Of a stretch of DNA of 64,000 nucleotides, positions 1 through 14,411 are shown in pieces. This DNA comes from Adiantum capillus-veneris. Taxonomy: Eukaryota; Streptophyta; Polypodiopsida; Polypodiales; Pteridaceae. Under the pieces are notes generated by a model that had not been told where the DNA came from, made no database searches, and was given only the letters and a program-made list of their open reading frames with translations. The stretch covers positions 59,627,119-59,691,118 of the forward strand of contig CM043952.1 in the NCBI GenBank assembly GCA_014529385.2. The letters are read 5' to 3'. The position numbers and the translations under genes were made by a program. Numbering within the stretch: the first letter of the stretch is position 1; the number at the start of each line of letters is the position of its first letter.

Positions 1-85
1 CTTGATATTTTGTCGGGGTTTGAATCAATGCTAATTATTCATTTTCTCCCTGATGTTCAATTGCAGCATGAACATACGCATTTTC

Positions 86-1245
86 TTAATTCCCCTCGCC
101 TCTAGCACCTTGACCTCTGTTAACTTGAGGTCTTCCTTGAGTCCTTTGATTCCCTCCTTCTCCTGGACGAGGTTGATGGTTAAAGTTATTCCCATTGTTG
201 CTATTGTTATTGGCGAGTGGTCCATTTTCAAAAAAAGGTGGATTGCCTAGTCTTAAGTGCCCTTGGTTTTGAGGTTGTCTCTGACTTTTGTTAAAGTTTT
301 GCTGATTGAAGTTCTTGTGAGATATAGGTGGTCTAGGTCTAAAAATTTTGAAATTCCGATTTCGGTTAAAGTTCTTCAGTTCATGATTGTCCACAGTTCT
401 GTGAAGCTTGAATTGATAAATAGACAATGTTTGAACATATGTTCAGGACCAAGACAAGTATAACACAAATAATCTCAGACCTTCATACGTAATAAGTTGT
501 CTCTTCTTTACTGTGAATTACCAGACCTTTGTTTCTCCTCGGGACAAGGTCTTTTGAATTCATGAACATGAGCAGGTATTAGTTTCCTCTTTCCGCTATT
601 GGATAACTCTAGCACAAGAGGTTTTCCCGTATCAAGGACACCTACAAAGTTGGTAAGACAAACACTCTGGAGTCTAATCTTCACAAGATTATGTAACCCT
701 AACACGAATCAAGCTACCTTGAACTCTTGATTCATCCCTACTCGAGCATACTTGACAAGGGTCAAAAAACGTTGATAGTATGATTCCAGGTCTTTGGTTC
801 CTTGAGTACAATCAAGAGACTCATCCATACGGTATGAACGATAAACTTTTTTTTGATAGTCCTTCTTGAGCTGAGTCTTAAGATAATCCCAAGTTGTTGC
901 AGTAGGGTCAACATTGTCTTTTGTGCAATGGTATCTCTACCAATGCTTGGCTATTTTTTCTAATTTGAACTTAGCAATAATATCTTTGTTTTTTGCAGAT
1001 GAATGAGCCAAATCAAAGTAGTCATCCATGCACTCAATCCAATCTTCAAGAACTTTGGCTATATCTTTGTCATCCCCGCTAAAGTTTCAAGGTTGAGATT
1101 TGCAAAGCATAGCATTGATTTCCCTATCAATGATGGTTTGCTGAGGAGAAATAGGTGCATTGGTGATAGCAGGAGCCGCATGGTAACTTACGGCACCATA
1201 TCAACAAAGGTCACTCTTAGTACAATATTCTAGTCCGCTCAAAGT
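86..1245 (-). pseudogene. Ty3-type gag remnant
   Basis: Decayed capsid/nucleocapsid gene of a Ty3 (gypsy) LTR retrotransposon, read on the minus strand and leaving the window at its 3' side. One frame from about 1125 to 424 gives a Retrotrans_gag-like domain, with segments reading DWIECMDDYFDLAH and TWDYLKTQLKKDY, then a perfect CX2CX4HX4C zinc knuckle (CYTCLGPEHMFKHC, 424-465). After the knuckle the frame shifts into a basic Asn/Gln-rich RNA-binding tail (rich in NFN and PRP) down to about 86. In-frame stops lie near 1093, 935, 709, 509 and 479, so no full protein can be made. The matching pol would lie to the left of position 1. The family is clear; which clade is not. Confidence 0.75.
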
Positions 1246-1379
1246 CCTTTTAGCAAAATAAAATAGATAGTTGAGAATAAGATAAGAGAGAGTACAAGAA
1301 AGAATAGCGATAAATTATACCAATTTCTATATCGCAAAAACTTTGGGGTTCAAAACTTTACAAAGTGTCTTGAAAGTTT

Positions 1380-2870
1380 TTAATAAATCTTAATGGCTCT
1401 GACATAATGCATTCGGTAGTATCCATTGTGGCATCCTTCCATCAATGGATTATAGCTATCCCATTCTTTGAGTATATCGGACGGTTGATCCCAATAATCT
1501 TTCTTGACATTTGGTTGAAACATTTTCTCATTAGCATGTGAAACATACCACTACAGAGTAAGTGATCGGTTAGTTACAGGTACTCTTATTTTGTTGTGAA
1601 CTATTGTCTTTTTGTAACCGAAGTAGTCGTCAGAGTAAGCAAAATCTTTAGGAAACACGTCTACTGTGTCCCATTCATCAGAGCTGTGTATATTCGCACA
1701 ATCTGCGAGGCATTGGGATCTGTTATAGGCATCGTATTAAATTCTTACACGGTGAGGATAGTGGATTATGGACTTTCCAAACAAGTTAAAGAACAACTTC
1801 CAAGGTACAAGACTAAAGGAATGTTGGTCATTGGTCTAGCATTGAACCATACATTGAACATGACAATGCTGAAACATCTCGTAGCCATTACTAAGGGAAG
1901 TATGTTCCTAGCTATCCAAGTTTCCTTAGTGAGTCTCAAGGTAAGTTCATAGACATTTATGTACAACATTTGGTTAGTGACAATGATATCCTTTTCCAAC
2001 TTGGATTGAATCCATTCAATACTCCCATTGGGCAAGAATTTATGTTTGGGTGGTCTAAAATCGGGGTTTCCTGCAACATAATGGTACCAAGCTCAAAATG
2101 TATTACGTACAATACAATTTGTGGACAATAATAGTTTATTCTCTTTCCCATCATGTGTGGTAGTGACAAGTCCTTGTACTTCCACTCATGTTTGAAGATG
2201 CTCTTCCACCATAAGGCGAGATAAAATATTCACCCATATCCCTCGACGTACGATGTCAGTCATCCCATTTACACACGCATCCCATTTCTCAAGTTAGTTA
2301 GAATCGTAAAACAAAATATTCAAATCAAATATTATGACCATTAAAACAATATGAATAATATAAAAATCATTTTTTAATAATCGTAAGAGCCAAAAAGATA
2401 TATAGTGCTTTTAGTAAGACGCATAAATATGAAAGGGTCCTATGAACCAATTTTTGGTTTCTATAACCGAGTTTCTACCCTTATATTCGTTTACATCTCG
2501 AGTTTCAAAGTTTAGAACTTGAAGTTGTGCACTAAGATTCACATCTTTCTTCTCATACCATTCTTCCTCTTGAGATACATATGTGGGTAGTATTGCATTA
2601 AAGCACTTTACAGGAGCATGTCATTCTTTTACATCATTTCTATAGAAATACCTACTCGAGTTCACTACCATTGGATGTGCCTGAGTAGAGTCACTAATGC
2701 ATCTAGGCTTCTCATAGTCATCAAAGGTAATAGTGACATTGTGAGAATTGTATTTAAGAATAGGAACATGTAGACTCTATTGAACCAGTCTTGAGGTACA
2801 TAATAGAATCTATTGCCGCCATTTGACTTCTAGTTGAAGGTGGTTGTCCAAATACCACTCTTGATCCTTC
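1380..2870 (-). pseudogene. Unidentified degenerate coding-like region
   Basis: On the minus strand this stretch keeps long, protein-like open segments interrupted by a few stops and frameshifts. Segments include one with FGYKKTIVHNKIRVPVTNR (about 1580-1640), one with KDYWDQPSDILKEWDSYN (about 1445-1505), one with WIARNILPLVMATRC (about 1875-1930) and an acidic piece with ITFDDYEKPRC (about 2700-2740). I do not recognise the protein. It lies between a Ty3 RT scrap upstream and a Ty3 gag downstream, so it may be an accessory or captured ORF of one of those elements, or an unrelated broken gene. Composition and length of the open stretches are the only support. Confidence 0.3.
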
Positions 2871-2904
2871 TTTTGATGATATTATATCTCCATGAGCTTT
2901 GCCA

Positions 2905-3390
2905 ATTCATCAGTGACCTAATTGGACTTCTCATTGGAATTCTGATGGTTGGACAAATCATTGGCATCGTCATGGAATTATTATGACCTAAGTATTGAAT
3001 CTTTGTTGATTGATATAAAGTTGTTCTCCCTTAAAGCTTGAAAAATTGCATGGAGATGTTGCTTGTTCTCCTCCAAGGACTTGGAGTAGATGATTATATC
3101 ATCAAAGAACACTCCAATGAACTTGCGGTAGGGTCTAAATATTTTCTCCATAAAACGATTGAATGTGGCCGGTGCATTAGTCAAGCCAAAAGGCATGACT
3201 AGATATTCATAAAGACAAACGTTGTACAAAACGCAATCTTTAGGAAATCTTGAATTTGATGATAGCCACTTTTAAGGTCAATCCTTTTGAAGTAGGTTGA
3301 ACCTTGTAGCTTATCAAACATATCTTTTTTTTTCAAGAAAAAGATTCTTCTATTAGTTAACGAAAATGTCCATAGGGCAACAACCACCTC
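2905..3390 (-). pseudogene. Ty3 reverse transcriptase fragment
   Basis: Fragment of a Ty3/gypsy reverse transcriptase. The order on the minus strand is LQGSTYFKRIDLKSGYHQI (fingers/palm motif A, with the catalytic Asp in RIDLKSGYHQ), then VMPFGLTNAPATFNRFME (motif B), then FFDDIIIYSK (motif C, the FDD catalytic pair). A frameshift precedes the following YLGH motif near 2970, after which similarity stops. The beginning of RT, RNase H and integrase are missing. It lies upstream, in its own sense, of the gag at 86-1245, which is the wrong order for a single Ty3 element, so the two pieces probably come from different insertions or a rearrangement. Confidence 0.8.
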
Positions 3391-4091
3391 TACTAGAGAG
3401 CACTACAACACTCATAAGGGGAAACTCTACCAATAAAAAAAACAGCATATGTACAATGAGGCTAGATTAAGAAATGAGAGGAGTAAAAAGCCACACAGGT
3501 GGACGGTAGTGCCAGCTGAGATCACCTCGGACCATGGTGAAGAAAGGCCCAGGGCGCCAGAGTCAAAGAAACTCCTCTCTGCACTCTCGCATGTGGTCGG
3601 AGCTGCCTTGAAGTCTCTCAAACTATCAGAGTATGCATTACCTCCAGTCAAGAATCTCAAATAGTCTCAGCTAGTGTCATAAGGCGAGCCTCAAAGATGC
3701 AAAAGCAACGGGCCCGCCAGATGAACCATAGTGGTAGCCACAGACAAGCTCCCAGCACACATCTCTCTCACTGCACCACTCGTGTGGGGCAATCTCTATA
3801 GCAGGTTGGAGTGTAGGTCGACCCCTTGTATCACTATCATCCTAGTGGTGGAGGATAGCTCAAACTGTAATGAAAGGGCCAGTGAGAGTGGACCAAGTAG
3901 CTGCCCCCAAGTGTACTGCCGTGCAGTGGAAAGAACTAGCATCAGCTGAAGGACCCAAAGCCAAACCTATTGTGCCAAAGGGAAATCCCAAAGACAGTGA
4001 CACTGAAGGGACGATGACAAGATGCACATGTTGCCGAGAGACCACTGTGTACAAGCCAAGTCCCCACTGTTGTAGCTTATGTGCAACCAGC
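3391..4091. other. Unassigned sequence left of the LTR element
   Basis: About 700 bp with several short open frames but no motif I recognise. It directly abuts the CCAGC duplication and so was once joined to the sequence now starting at 14412. Reading across that restored junction keeps one short frame open for about 35 codons, which is too little to call a gene. Confidence 0.4.
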
Positions 4092-4547
4092 TGTAATGGA
4101 ATTGATATTTTATGCAGGTGACAGGTGGAAAAGGCCAAGGGTTATGCGAAAGGATAATATATTTTATCATTTAAGTGCTCTTTATGAGCCATGGCCAATT
4201 ATTGGCCGGCCAGTCAATATGTATTCATTTGAGCATTCACTAATCTATAAATAAATACGTGCAAGAGGAAAATGAGCACTCTTGCATGGGGGAAGATTGC
4301 ACCAAGTGCTTGTGTCTATTCTTCTCTCCTCTCCTTTCTTCTCTCTTGCCGTGCCGATGTAGCACTCCACTCCAAGAGGTGTATCCACACGTGCCCTCTC
4401 GGTCTCTCTTGCTCTTTGCCTCTCTTTGTTGTGTGCAATCTTGATTATGGTTACGTGATTCGTCAAGTATGCAAATTTACGGTTTTATTATTTGTAGCAT
4501 ATTATTCTCAATATTTTGCAGGGCCACCACGTTCTCCGTTTGTAGCA
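4092..4547 (+). repeat. 5' LTR of the LARD-like element
   Basis: Starts TGTAATGGAATTG and ends TTTGTAGCA. It matches 13956-14411 over its whole length with scattered mismatches and no net length change. It is immediately followed by a primer-binding site. Confidence 0.88.
4245..4256 (+). promoter_or_regulatory. TATA-box-like site in the LTR
   Basis: CTATAAATAAAT lies about 150 bp into the LTR, where the U3 promoter of an LTR element is expected. The same string is kept in the other LTR near 14109-14120. Pyrimidine-rich sequence follows. Confidence 0.45.
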
Positions 4548-4548
4548 G

Positions 4549-4560
4549 TGGTATCAGAGC
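4549..4560 (+). promoter_or_regulatory. Primer-binding site (tRNA-iMet type)
   Basis: TGGTATCAGAGC, complementary to the 3' end of plant initiator tRNA-Met, starts two bases after the LTR end. It primes minus-strand DNA synthesis and fixes the element's orientation. Confidence 0.85.
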
Positions 4561-8063
<3,503 letters not shown>

Positions 8064-8165
8064 CACTACAAGAGGCTCTTCATATTAGCGACGCTCAAAA
8101 AAAAAATTCCCGACGTCGCTATGAGCGTCGCAAATTTACAAAGAAATTTGCGACGCTCATAGCGA
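8064..8165 (+). repeat. Left TIR and subterminal repeats of CACTA family 1
   Basis: The terminal CACTACAAGAGG is followed by GCGACGCTC and GTCGCTATGAGCGTCGC in direct and inverted copies up to about 8165. In En/Spm such motifs are bound by the element-encoded TNPA protein; here that role is by analogy. Confidence 0.85.
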
Positions 8166-8266
8166 CGCCAGCTGGGGTAAAAAAAATAACCGAGCGCGCC
8201 CAAAAACTCAGATCTCAGATCTGAGTTTTTCGGCGCCCTCAAGCAAAGAGCAGGTAACGCTCTCCC

Positions 8267-8270
<4 letters not shown>

Positions 8271-8313
<43 letters not shown>

Positions 8314-8314
8314 C

Positions 8315-8366
<52 letters not shown>

Positions 8367-8488
8367 AGAGGAAGGAGAGCCAGGTATGCTCCTTCCCTCT
8401 CCTCATTCTCATGTTCCCTTCCCCTCTTTCTCTCTCCCTCTCTCTCTCTGTCACACACACACATACACACACACACACACATAGTGTT

Positions 8489-8536
<48 letters not shown>

Positions 8537-8760
8537 TGCAAAAACGCACACACATACATAAACAAAGAATGCACACACACATTGAGAGAGAAAAAGAGAG
8601 AGAGAGCATGCATAAACAAAAAACTCACGCATTGAGAGAGGAAAAGAGAGAGAGAACATGCATAAACAAAAAACGCACACATTGAGAGAGGAAAAGAGAA
8701 AGAAAACATGCATACGATCCAAAAAAACGCACACACATTGAGAGAGAAAGAAAGAGAAAC
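8271..8760 (+). repeat. Composite CT/AC/GA microsatellite block
   Basis: (TC)n at 8271-8309, (AC)22 at 8319-8362, then CT, CA and (GA)n tracts. From 8520 to 8755 there are about four copies of a roughly 60-bp unit combining AAACGCACACA, ATTGAGAGAG and GAGAGAACATGCATA. Confidence 0.9.
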
Positions 8761-9016
8761 TAAGGGAGCGTCGTAGGAAACTAATTAAAATTAAAAGACC
8801 TAAAGATCTAGCCGACGAGGAGTTGAACTGAAGACCTATTATTCAAGAGAGAAATGGCATAATCAATCTATCATACTTAGCATGGGTGATAGAAAGGTTA
8901 TACCATTTATCTCTTTTTATTGGCACACACATCCACACACGCGCACACACACAGGAAGAAGAGAGTTATAACGTCGTAGGAAACTATCTTAAAAGACGTT
9001 AAAGATTAGGTTATAT

Positions 9017-9377
9017 GTAGACTTACATTAAATTAGATTTAGGTTTATTTTTAACTAGATTTACGTTTATTTAAGCTAGATTTAGATTTACGTTATATTA
9101 GATTAGATGCGGGTCTCCATAGACTGCGATGCCTGCATGAAGCGGGTGAAGAAAGCCCTCAATGGAATATAGGGTATTGCTGCCTTCACTCATGGTGGGC
9201 TCCGTCGATCCAAAAGTACTGGTGAAATGTCTTCAGAAGATAGGGAAGAAGGTGGATCTTCAGGGCGGCAAGAGTCACTACATCCCCGACACAATGACCA
9301 TCTAGACAACCTCTAGTCATTAGACTTACGTTAAATTAGATTTAGCTTTATTTTTAGTTAGATTTACGTTTATTTAG
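9017..9377 (+). repeat. Direct repeats bracketing the HMA fragment
   Basis: A roughly 56-bp AT-rich segment beginning TAGACTTACATTAAATTAG (9017-9072) recurs at 9322-9377 with about four mismatches, 305 bp away. The HMA fragment lies between the two copies. The arrangement suggests the fragment arrived by a duplicating repair or template-switch event. Confidence 0.75.
9113..9305 (+). pseudogene. Captured HMA-domain gene fragment
   Basis: The first half reads VSIDCDACMKRVKKALNGI, matching the metal-binding loop (D-C-x-x-C) and first helix of heavy-metal-associated domains in plant HIPP/HPP-type proteins. After an in-frame TAG near 9170 and a frameshift, the second half reads GSVDPKVLVKCLQKIGKKVD, the usual beta3-helix2 part (VDP-x-K-V-L-x-K-x-x-K-x-G-K). 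Together they span almost one HMA fold, with the middle beta strand degraded. HMA proteins bind and ferry Cu, Zn or Cd, but this copy lies in the noncoding part of a CACTA element and is broken, so it is best read as a Pack-type capture of a host exon. It could instead be a truncated retro-inserted copy. Confidence 0.72.
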
Positions 9378-9716
9378 ATTTACGCTTATTTACGTTAGAT
9401 CGAGTCCACGCAAGAATTACTTACGGTTTAGGGTTTAGAGTTAGACGAACAGTGAAAAGATCTACTGTGAAAAGATGTTAAGATGAAGTGAAGTGCTACA
9501 GCTAGAGAAGAGGCAAAGGGATTTTGTCCACTACATGCAGTATCATGTAGACGTGGGTGTCTAGATTTCTTGTACCCACAAATATAGGTATTGACCAATA
9601 AAGACGAGATTATAACCCGGTGGTTGTGCGACCAAGGTAAGTTTGCAATGTACGACTAGCAAGTGACTTTATTTATAAACGTTTGAACGGCCACTCATAA
9701 TCTTTGTTCGTTGTAG

Positions 9717-10465
9717 TATAAGTCATACACAGCAGCATGGTGTAAAGGTCGACATTTTAGGGTGGAACGAATCGACAAAAAGCGTTTTACTCAAGATTGT
9801 GGAATCATGGCAAAATTTGAACAGTCTAGTCGACGACGTTCCTCTGATGCAGATCCCGTGGTGGCGGAACTCACTTACTTCGGCACGCTGCAAGAGATTT
9901 TGAGGATCGATTACAGAGGATTTTTTGTCGACTTGTTCGACGTGCAATGGTTCAAGATAATCATGGAGGGTCGAAACGCTACTGTGCGTAGAGGAGAGTC
10001 TGGTTTTCTTGAGGTGGATTCTACTAAGAAATGGACTGACCTAAGAGACACTTTCGTACTACCCGAGCATTGTGAACAAGTATATAAATAGTTAACATCC
10101 CCCTTTTACAAGTTATGTGCTTGAAAGCTCTCATGTAAGTTATGTGGCTCTGGCAGGTAGTATTTCATCCTACAAAGTCTACATCAAACTGGTGGTACGT
10201 CATAGAGGTAGCCCCTCGTAGTGCAAGGACGTATGAAGGCTACCATGTGCCAATCACAACGACATCAATGGAGGAGATCAGAGAAGATGCTCAATCAGAA
10301 GCCGCTGCGGTGGTGCCAGACGAGCATCAAGATGCTACTACTCTATATGGGGTGCATGCAGAGGAGCTACAAAATGAAACAGAGGATATGTGTTTAAACG
10401 GAGAGCTCTATATAGATATAGGAAGTTATGCTGAGTTATGCGAGGATGAGAGAGAGATCTCTTAA
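9717..10465 (+). pseudogene. TNP2 transposase C-terminal remnant (DUF4216)
   Basis: Two exons of the transposase gene survive. Exon 9717-10079 follows a TTGTAG acceptor and carries the DUF4216 core (YFGTLQEILRIDY, then LFDVQWFKII). Exon 10157-10465 follows a GGCAG acceptor and continues with NWWYVIEVAPR and an acidic tail. Joining them across the 77-bp intron matches the continuous EHCEQVV reading of the family 2 copy at 41774-42358. A possible earlier exon near 9500-9640 has two or more stops. The DDE catalytic domain and DUF4218 are absent upstream, where only microsatellites and the HMA fragment lie, so the protein cannot act as a transposase. Confidence 0.82.
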
Positions 10466-10737
10466 AGCCACAAATATTGTATTTGAACAATTTTGCTCCG
10501 TGCTGTAAAAGCTCTAGCTCTCTAAGTAGCTTCCATGGTGTGTAACGCTCTTTTCTACTCGCGCTCACATCTTTTGATTGAAAATTCTGAGTTTTCGACT
10601 TGCCTCTTCTATCACTCGATTCATTGCGTCATTGTATTTATATGCGTCATTACGTCATTGTATTTAATGGTCTTTGCGTCATTGTCTACTCTATTCATTC
10701 AATATTAAGTTTAAATATTCGTGTGTTTAATGCAGGT

Positions 10738-12051
10738 ATGGATGATGAGGAGTTTCTTTCTTCTTTGTCACCGCAGCAGAGACAGTGGTACGTGGAGCAT
10801 CATCGCTCTGGCGCATCATCGCGCATTCCTACACCATCCGCATCTCCCTCTCTTTCGGAGCATTCGGCGCGCTCCGAAGCTTCGGCGTCGACGAGACGAG
10901 CGTCACACTCGTCTAGACACCGGCGCTCTAGTGGTGGCGGTGGCGGTTGTTGTGGGGATTCCGCCACCGATGCCTCCACACCGCCTCGTGTTCAACGAGG
11001 CTCTTTACCCTCCCCTTCTTTGCCCGCCCCCACACCAGCCACAGCATCGCCGTCTACGCCAGGTTTTGCACGGCTGACTGTTCCTAGAAGCTACACACCT
11101 CTACCTACTCCGCCAGGAGCCACCCCACTCGACACTCCTCGCTTCGGCGCCCAGACGCCGATGGAGACACCTGACGTCCGTACCCCCATCGACACGCCGC
11201 TAGAGACCCCTGCCGGGACACCCAGGTTCACGCGTCACCGGCCAGAGGGCTTGCCTTACTCCGTCGACATCAGCGGCGGCATCATCATGGATGATGACGG
11301 CAAGAAGGTGATCTCGCGCATACGTGGTCTTTGCTCTCAGCTGTTTAGACACTATATACTAAACAAATGGAGTGAAGTACCAAGTGATTTAAAAAACAGA
11401 GTCATCAGCATACTTCATGATGAGTTTCCCGTTCCAACACGGGATCGGCGCTTCAATGAAGACCTGATGAAGATTCGAATGCGCGAATACTGCAAACACA
11501 AGCGTTCCGAAGTGCAAAAAGCAATCAAGAATGGGTGGAATAGGCCAGATTGGCTGGCCAAAGAAGATTGGAAGAATGCGAAGAAAGCAGCTCGCGAGAA
11601 TCCCGACAAGTGGAAGCAACAAAAGGATGCAGCCAGAGCGCGAGTAGAGGCAGGGAGCTCGCACCACTTGGGGAGCGGTGGATGGGCATCATTTGAGGCC
11701 GATTTTGTAAGTCTTTTCACATTGCTCTTTATGCATGTTCGATAGTTTAGGGTTTATGAGTTTTTTAGTTCTAACATAATGAAATCTTTGTATGTTTTGA
11801 CAGTGGTCGATGACAGGACGTGATCCCACACCGTACGAGCGCGAGTACGCAAGCAGAAAGGGCTTAAACGCCCTGATGGACATTCTCAGTTCTCGCGGCG
11901 GCATGGTTAGTATTAGGGTTTACTCTTTTTTATTTTTTGTATTGTTTTATAAATGTCGTTATATGTTTATATTTACTGAAAACTGTCTTATTGTCTTTTT
12001 TTGCAGAATCCGACAGATACGCCGCTTGGACGCGATGAGACGTCTGATTAG
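10738..12051 (+). CDS. CACTA second gene, Ptta/En-Spm (Transposase_24-like)
   Basis: Three exons, 10738-11706, 11804-11905 and 12007-12051, with GT-AG introns of 97 and 101 bp, give an uninterrupted protein of 371 residues. The ATG at 10738 follows a TGCAG acceptor-like site and begins MDDEEFLSSLSPQQRQW. Residues 20-150 are low-complexity Ser/Pro/Gly, including a run of TP dipeptides with a PxxTPxxTP pattern around 115-165. The C-terminal half (about 175-330) has the conserved Lys/Trp/Asn-rich helices of the plant Ptta/En-Spm family, ending KWKQQKDAARARVEAGSSHH and GSGGWASF. In En/Spm the second gene product binds subterminal repeats and assists TNP2; that role is inferred here. The same exon ends and splice sites occur in the decayed copy at 17063-17579, which supports the model. 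This is the only full-length open gene of a DNA transposon in the window. Confidence 0.82.
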
Positions 12052-12404
12052 ACGACGTCAGTTTAGCCGTAGCTAGATAGCATTAGTTTAGGGTTTCTCA
12101 TAGCTTATGTATCATGAGACGGATTTTATACGTCTTTTTGAACCATGTATATTATTACATTTGTCACCGCAATTCCTTTTGCCAATCAATTCTTTATGCC
12201 TATGATGTTGTACAATTGTCATTATTACATTTGCCAATCAATTGAGTTTGTCTATGATGTGTACAATTGTCAATTTTCCAAACAATGCGTCTTGTGGGTG
12301 ACTATTTTGGGTCTATTATTTACCTTTGCACTTTTTTTAAAAAGTGAATCAAGTACAATATGGTTGATGGGTGGCAGGGCATTCAATGCCCTGCCACCAA
12401 AAAA

Positions 12405-12663
12405 ATATTCTCTCAGGCGTCGCTATAAGCGTCGCTATTTATGGCTCTGTAGCGTCGCTATATGCGTCGCTATACTCTTCTGTGAGAGCATCGCTATCTG
12501 CGTCGCTATATAGCGACGCTCATAGCGACGCTCATAGCGACGCAGATAGCGACGCTCTCGTAGCGACGCTTTTAGCGACGGTTATAGCGACGTCGGGGGT
12601 TATAAAAACCCAGTGTATTTCCGTCGCTAAGAGCGTCACAAGAGCACACAACCTCTTGTAGTG
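12405..12663 (+). repeat. Right TIR and subterminal repeats of CACTA family 1
   Basis: About a dozen units of the form GTCGCTATA or TAGCGACGC. They run in one orientation up to about 12505 and inverted from there to 12590, so the block is itself a large imperfect palindrome. The terminal inverted repeat CCTCTTGTAGTG ends at 12663. Confidence 0.9.
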
Positions 12664-13205
12664 ATTTTGATATAGCCACTCTCCCATGTGTAATTGTTTT
12701 GAGTTTTTATATATACATTTGCACCACTCTAGATGTTAAGTCATTGTTTACTTATCATACCTTAATTAGCATGACATATTCTTTTATTTCATGGAAAGTC
12801 ATTAACACAAAATTGACAAATTTGTTAACTATATTTTGGTGTAAATTTGATAGTTTCAGCTTTCTCCTACTTGTACCTCTCTCCCCACGCACAAACTAGT
12901 ATATATTTCAAATGCAGTACATCATCCAGGTAAGTACACCCAATATCTCCTTGCTTTCCTTTTTTTGTGTTATCTTTTGAGCTATGAACCGAGTCATCTC
13001 TCATATTGTGGCTTGTACTTTGAACTAAATTGAATTGCTATTGAGAGCATTTGACATTAAGATATGACCATACTCACACGTGCTGAGGTACTTCAATAAT
13101 CCCATAACTGTGTACGTACTTTGATATACTCCAGAGTGGTGTCAAACAGATAGTAAATATTTTTTTCCTTTGATGTTTTGTCTGGTCCATTGGTCACATG
13201 CACAC
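12664..13205. other. LARD interior right of the CACTA element
   Basis: AT-rich, no coding content recognised. It resumes the sequence interrupted at 8063 directly after the ATT duplication. Confidence 0.5.
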
Positions 13206-13447
13206 AGATTTTCCGATTTAAGCAGTGTGTCAATGCTCATCTCGTGCAAATTCATCGATTTAAGCAGCACAACAACCAACTATAGATTCACCGATTTAGG
13301 CAGCACAACAACCAACTACAGATTCACCGATTTAGATAGCACAACGATACAAATGCAAATTCGTCAATTTAGGCAGCATTAATGCAGATAATTCGCCGAT
13401 TTAGGCAGCACGCTTTATTGGTGTAGACTCGCCGATTGAGGCAACAC
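13206..13447 (+). repeat. Minisatellite with CCGATTTAGGCAGCA core
   Basis: About seven diverged units, 30-45 bp apart, share ATTC(A/G)CCGATTTAGGCAGCAC. Two central units also share ACAACAACCAACTA. Confidence 0.8.
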
Positions 13448-13794
13448 CGATCACAAAATCATGTTGCAGTGGTTGGCCACCACTGTAGCTGGTATGATTT
13501 ATTACCCGAGGATTTTGGATTTGGACATTTGGATTTTGTTTTGAAATGGATATATGTTGGCAGATATTTGGACTTGGATTTTTGTAGGTTGTCGCGACAC
13601 TATTTATGAAATTGGATTTGAGATTCATGAGAATTGATTATGATGATGATAAGTGTGACCAATGATATCCTGATTCATCAAGGTATGACATATACTGTTT
13701 ATTTTAGTGGTATGGGACACTAAAATAGGTAGTATGTGGATGACTACATGCATAAGCTATGTTGTTTCGTTTCATCAATTTTTCTTTTTCTATG

Positions 13795-13795
<1 letters not shown>

Positions 13796-13863
<68 letters not shown>
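13796..13863 (+). repeat. (AT)n microsatellite
   Basis: Thirty-three uninterrupted AT dinucleotides shortly before the right LTR. Confidence 0.97.
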
Positions 13864-13868
<5 letters not shown>

Positions 13869-13955
13869 TTATAGAGAATACTAATCACTGTTTTTGAAAA
13901 GTATGCAGATTCTTATATTTGCAACTGATGACAGTTGCTTTCCAACGGAGAGGTA

Positions 13956-14411
13956 TGTAATAGAATTGATATTTTATGCAGCTGACAGGTGGAAAAGGTC
14001 AAGGATTATGCGAAAGGATAATATATTTTATCATTTAAGTGCTCTTTATGAGCCATAGCCAATTATTTCCTGGCTAGTCAATATGTATTCATTTGAACAT
14101 TCACTAATCTATAAATAAATACATGCAAGAGAAAAATGAGCACTCTTGCACGGGAGGCGATTGCACCCAGTGCTCGTGTCTATTCTTCTCTCCTCTCCTC
14201 TCTTCTCTCTCGCCGTGCCGATGTAGCACTCCGCTCTAAGAGATGCATCCGCACATGCCCTCTCAGTCTCTCCCACTCTTTGCCTCTCTTTGTCGTGTAC
14301 AATCTTGATTATGGTTATGCAATTCGTCAGGTATGCAAATTCACGGTTTTATTATTTGTAGCATGTCAATCTTGATATTTTACAGGGTCACCATGTTCTC
14401 TGTTTGTAGCA
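13956..14411 (+). repeat. 3' LTR of the LARD-like element
   Basis: Starts TGTAATAGAATTG and ends TTTGTAGCA, the same 456-bp length as 4092-4547. It is followed at once by CCAGC, matching the five bases before the left LTR, and not by a primer-binding site. Confidence 0.88.

Larger units (their letters stand above)
8064..12663 (+). mobile_element. CACTA (En/Spm) transposon, family 1, non-autonomous
   Basis: The ends are perfect 12-bp inverted repeats: CACTACAAGAGG at 8064-8075 and CCTCTTGTAGTG at 12652-12663. The three bases ATT flank both ends (8061-8063 and 12664-12666), the 3-bp duplication typical of CACTA elements. Both subterminal regions carry many copies of a GTCGCTAT-type motif in both orientations. 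Inside are a captured HMA fragment, a TNP2 C-terminal remnant and a spliced second gene. The catalytic transposase core (Transposase_21) is missing, so this copy could move only with help in trans. It is inserted in the LARD-like element. Confidence 0.93.

Noticed and set aside
1388-1406. Minus-strand ATGTCAGAGCCATTAAG looks like a primer-binding site next to a Ty3 gag.
   Set aside because: It lacks the leading TGGTA, no LTR end is visible beside it, and it lies at the end of a protein-like frame (YYRMHYVRAIKIY then stop).
11389-11720. Minus-strand ORFs opposite the Ptta/En-Spm gene.
   Set aside because: They are shadows of the plus-strand exon, which has conserved motifs and splice sites.
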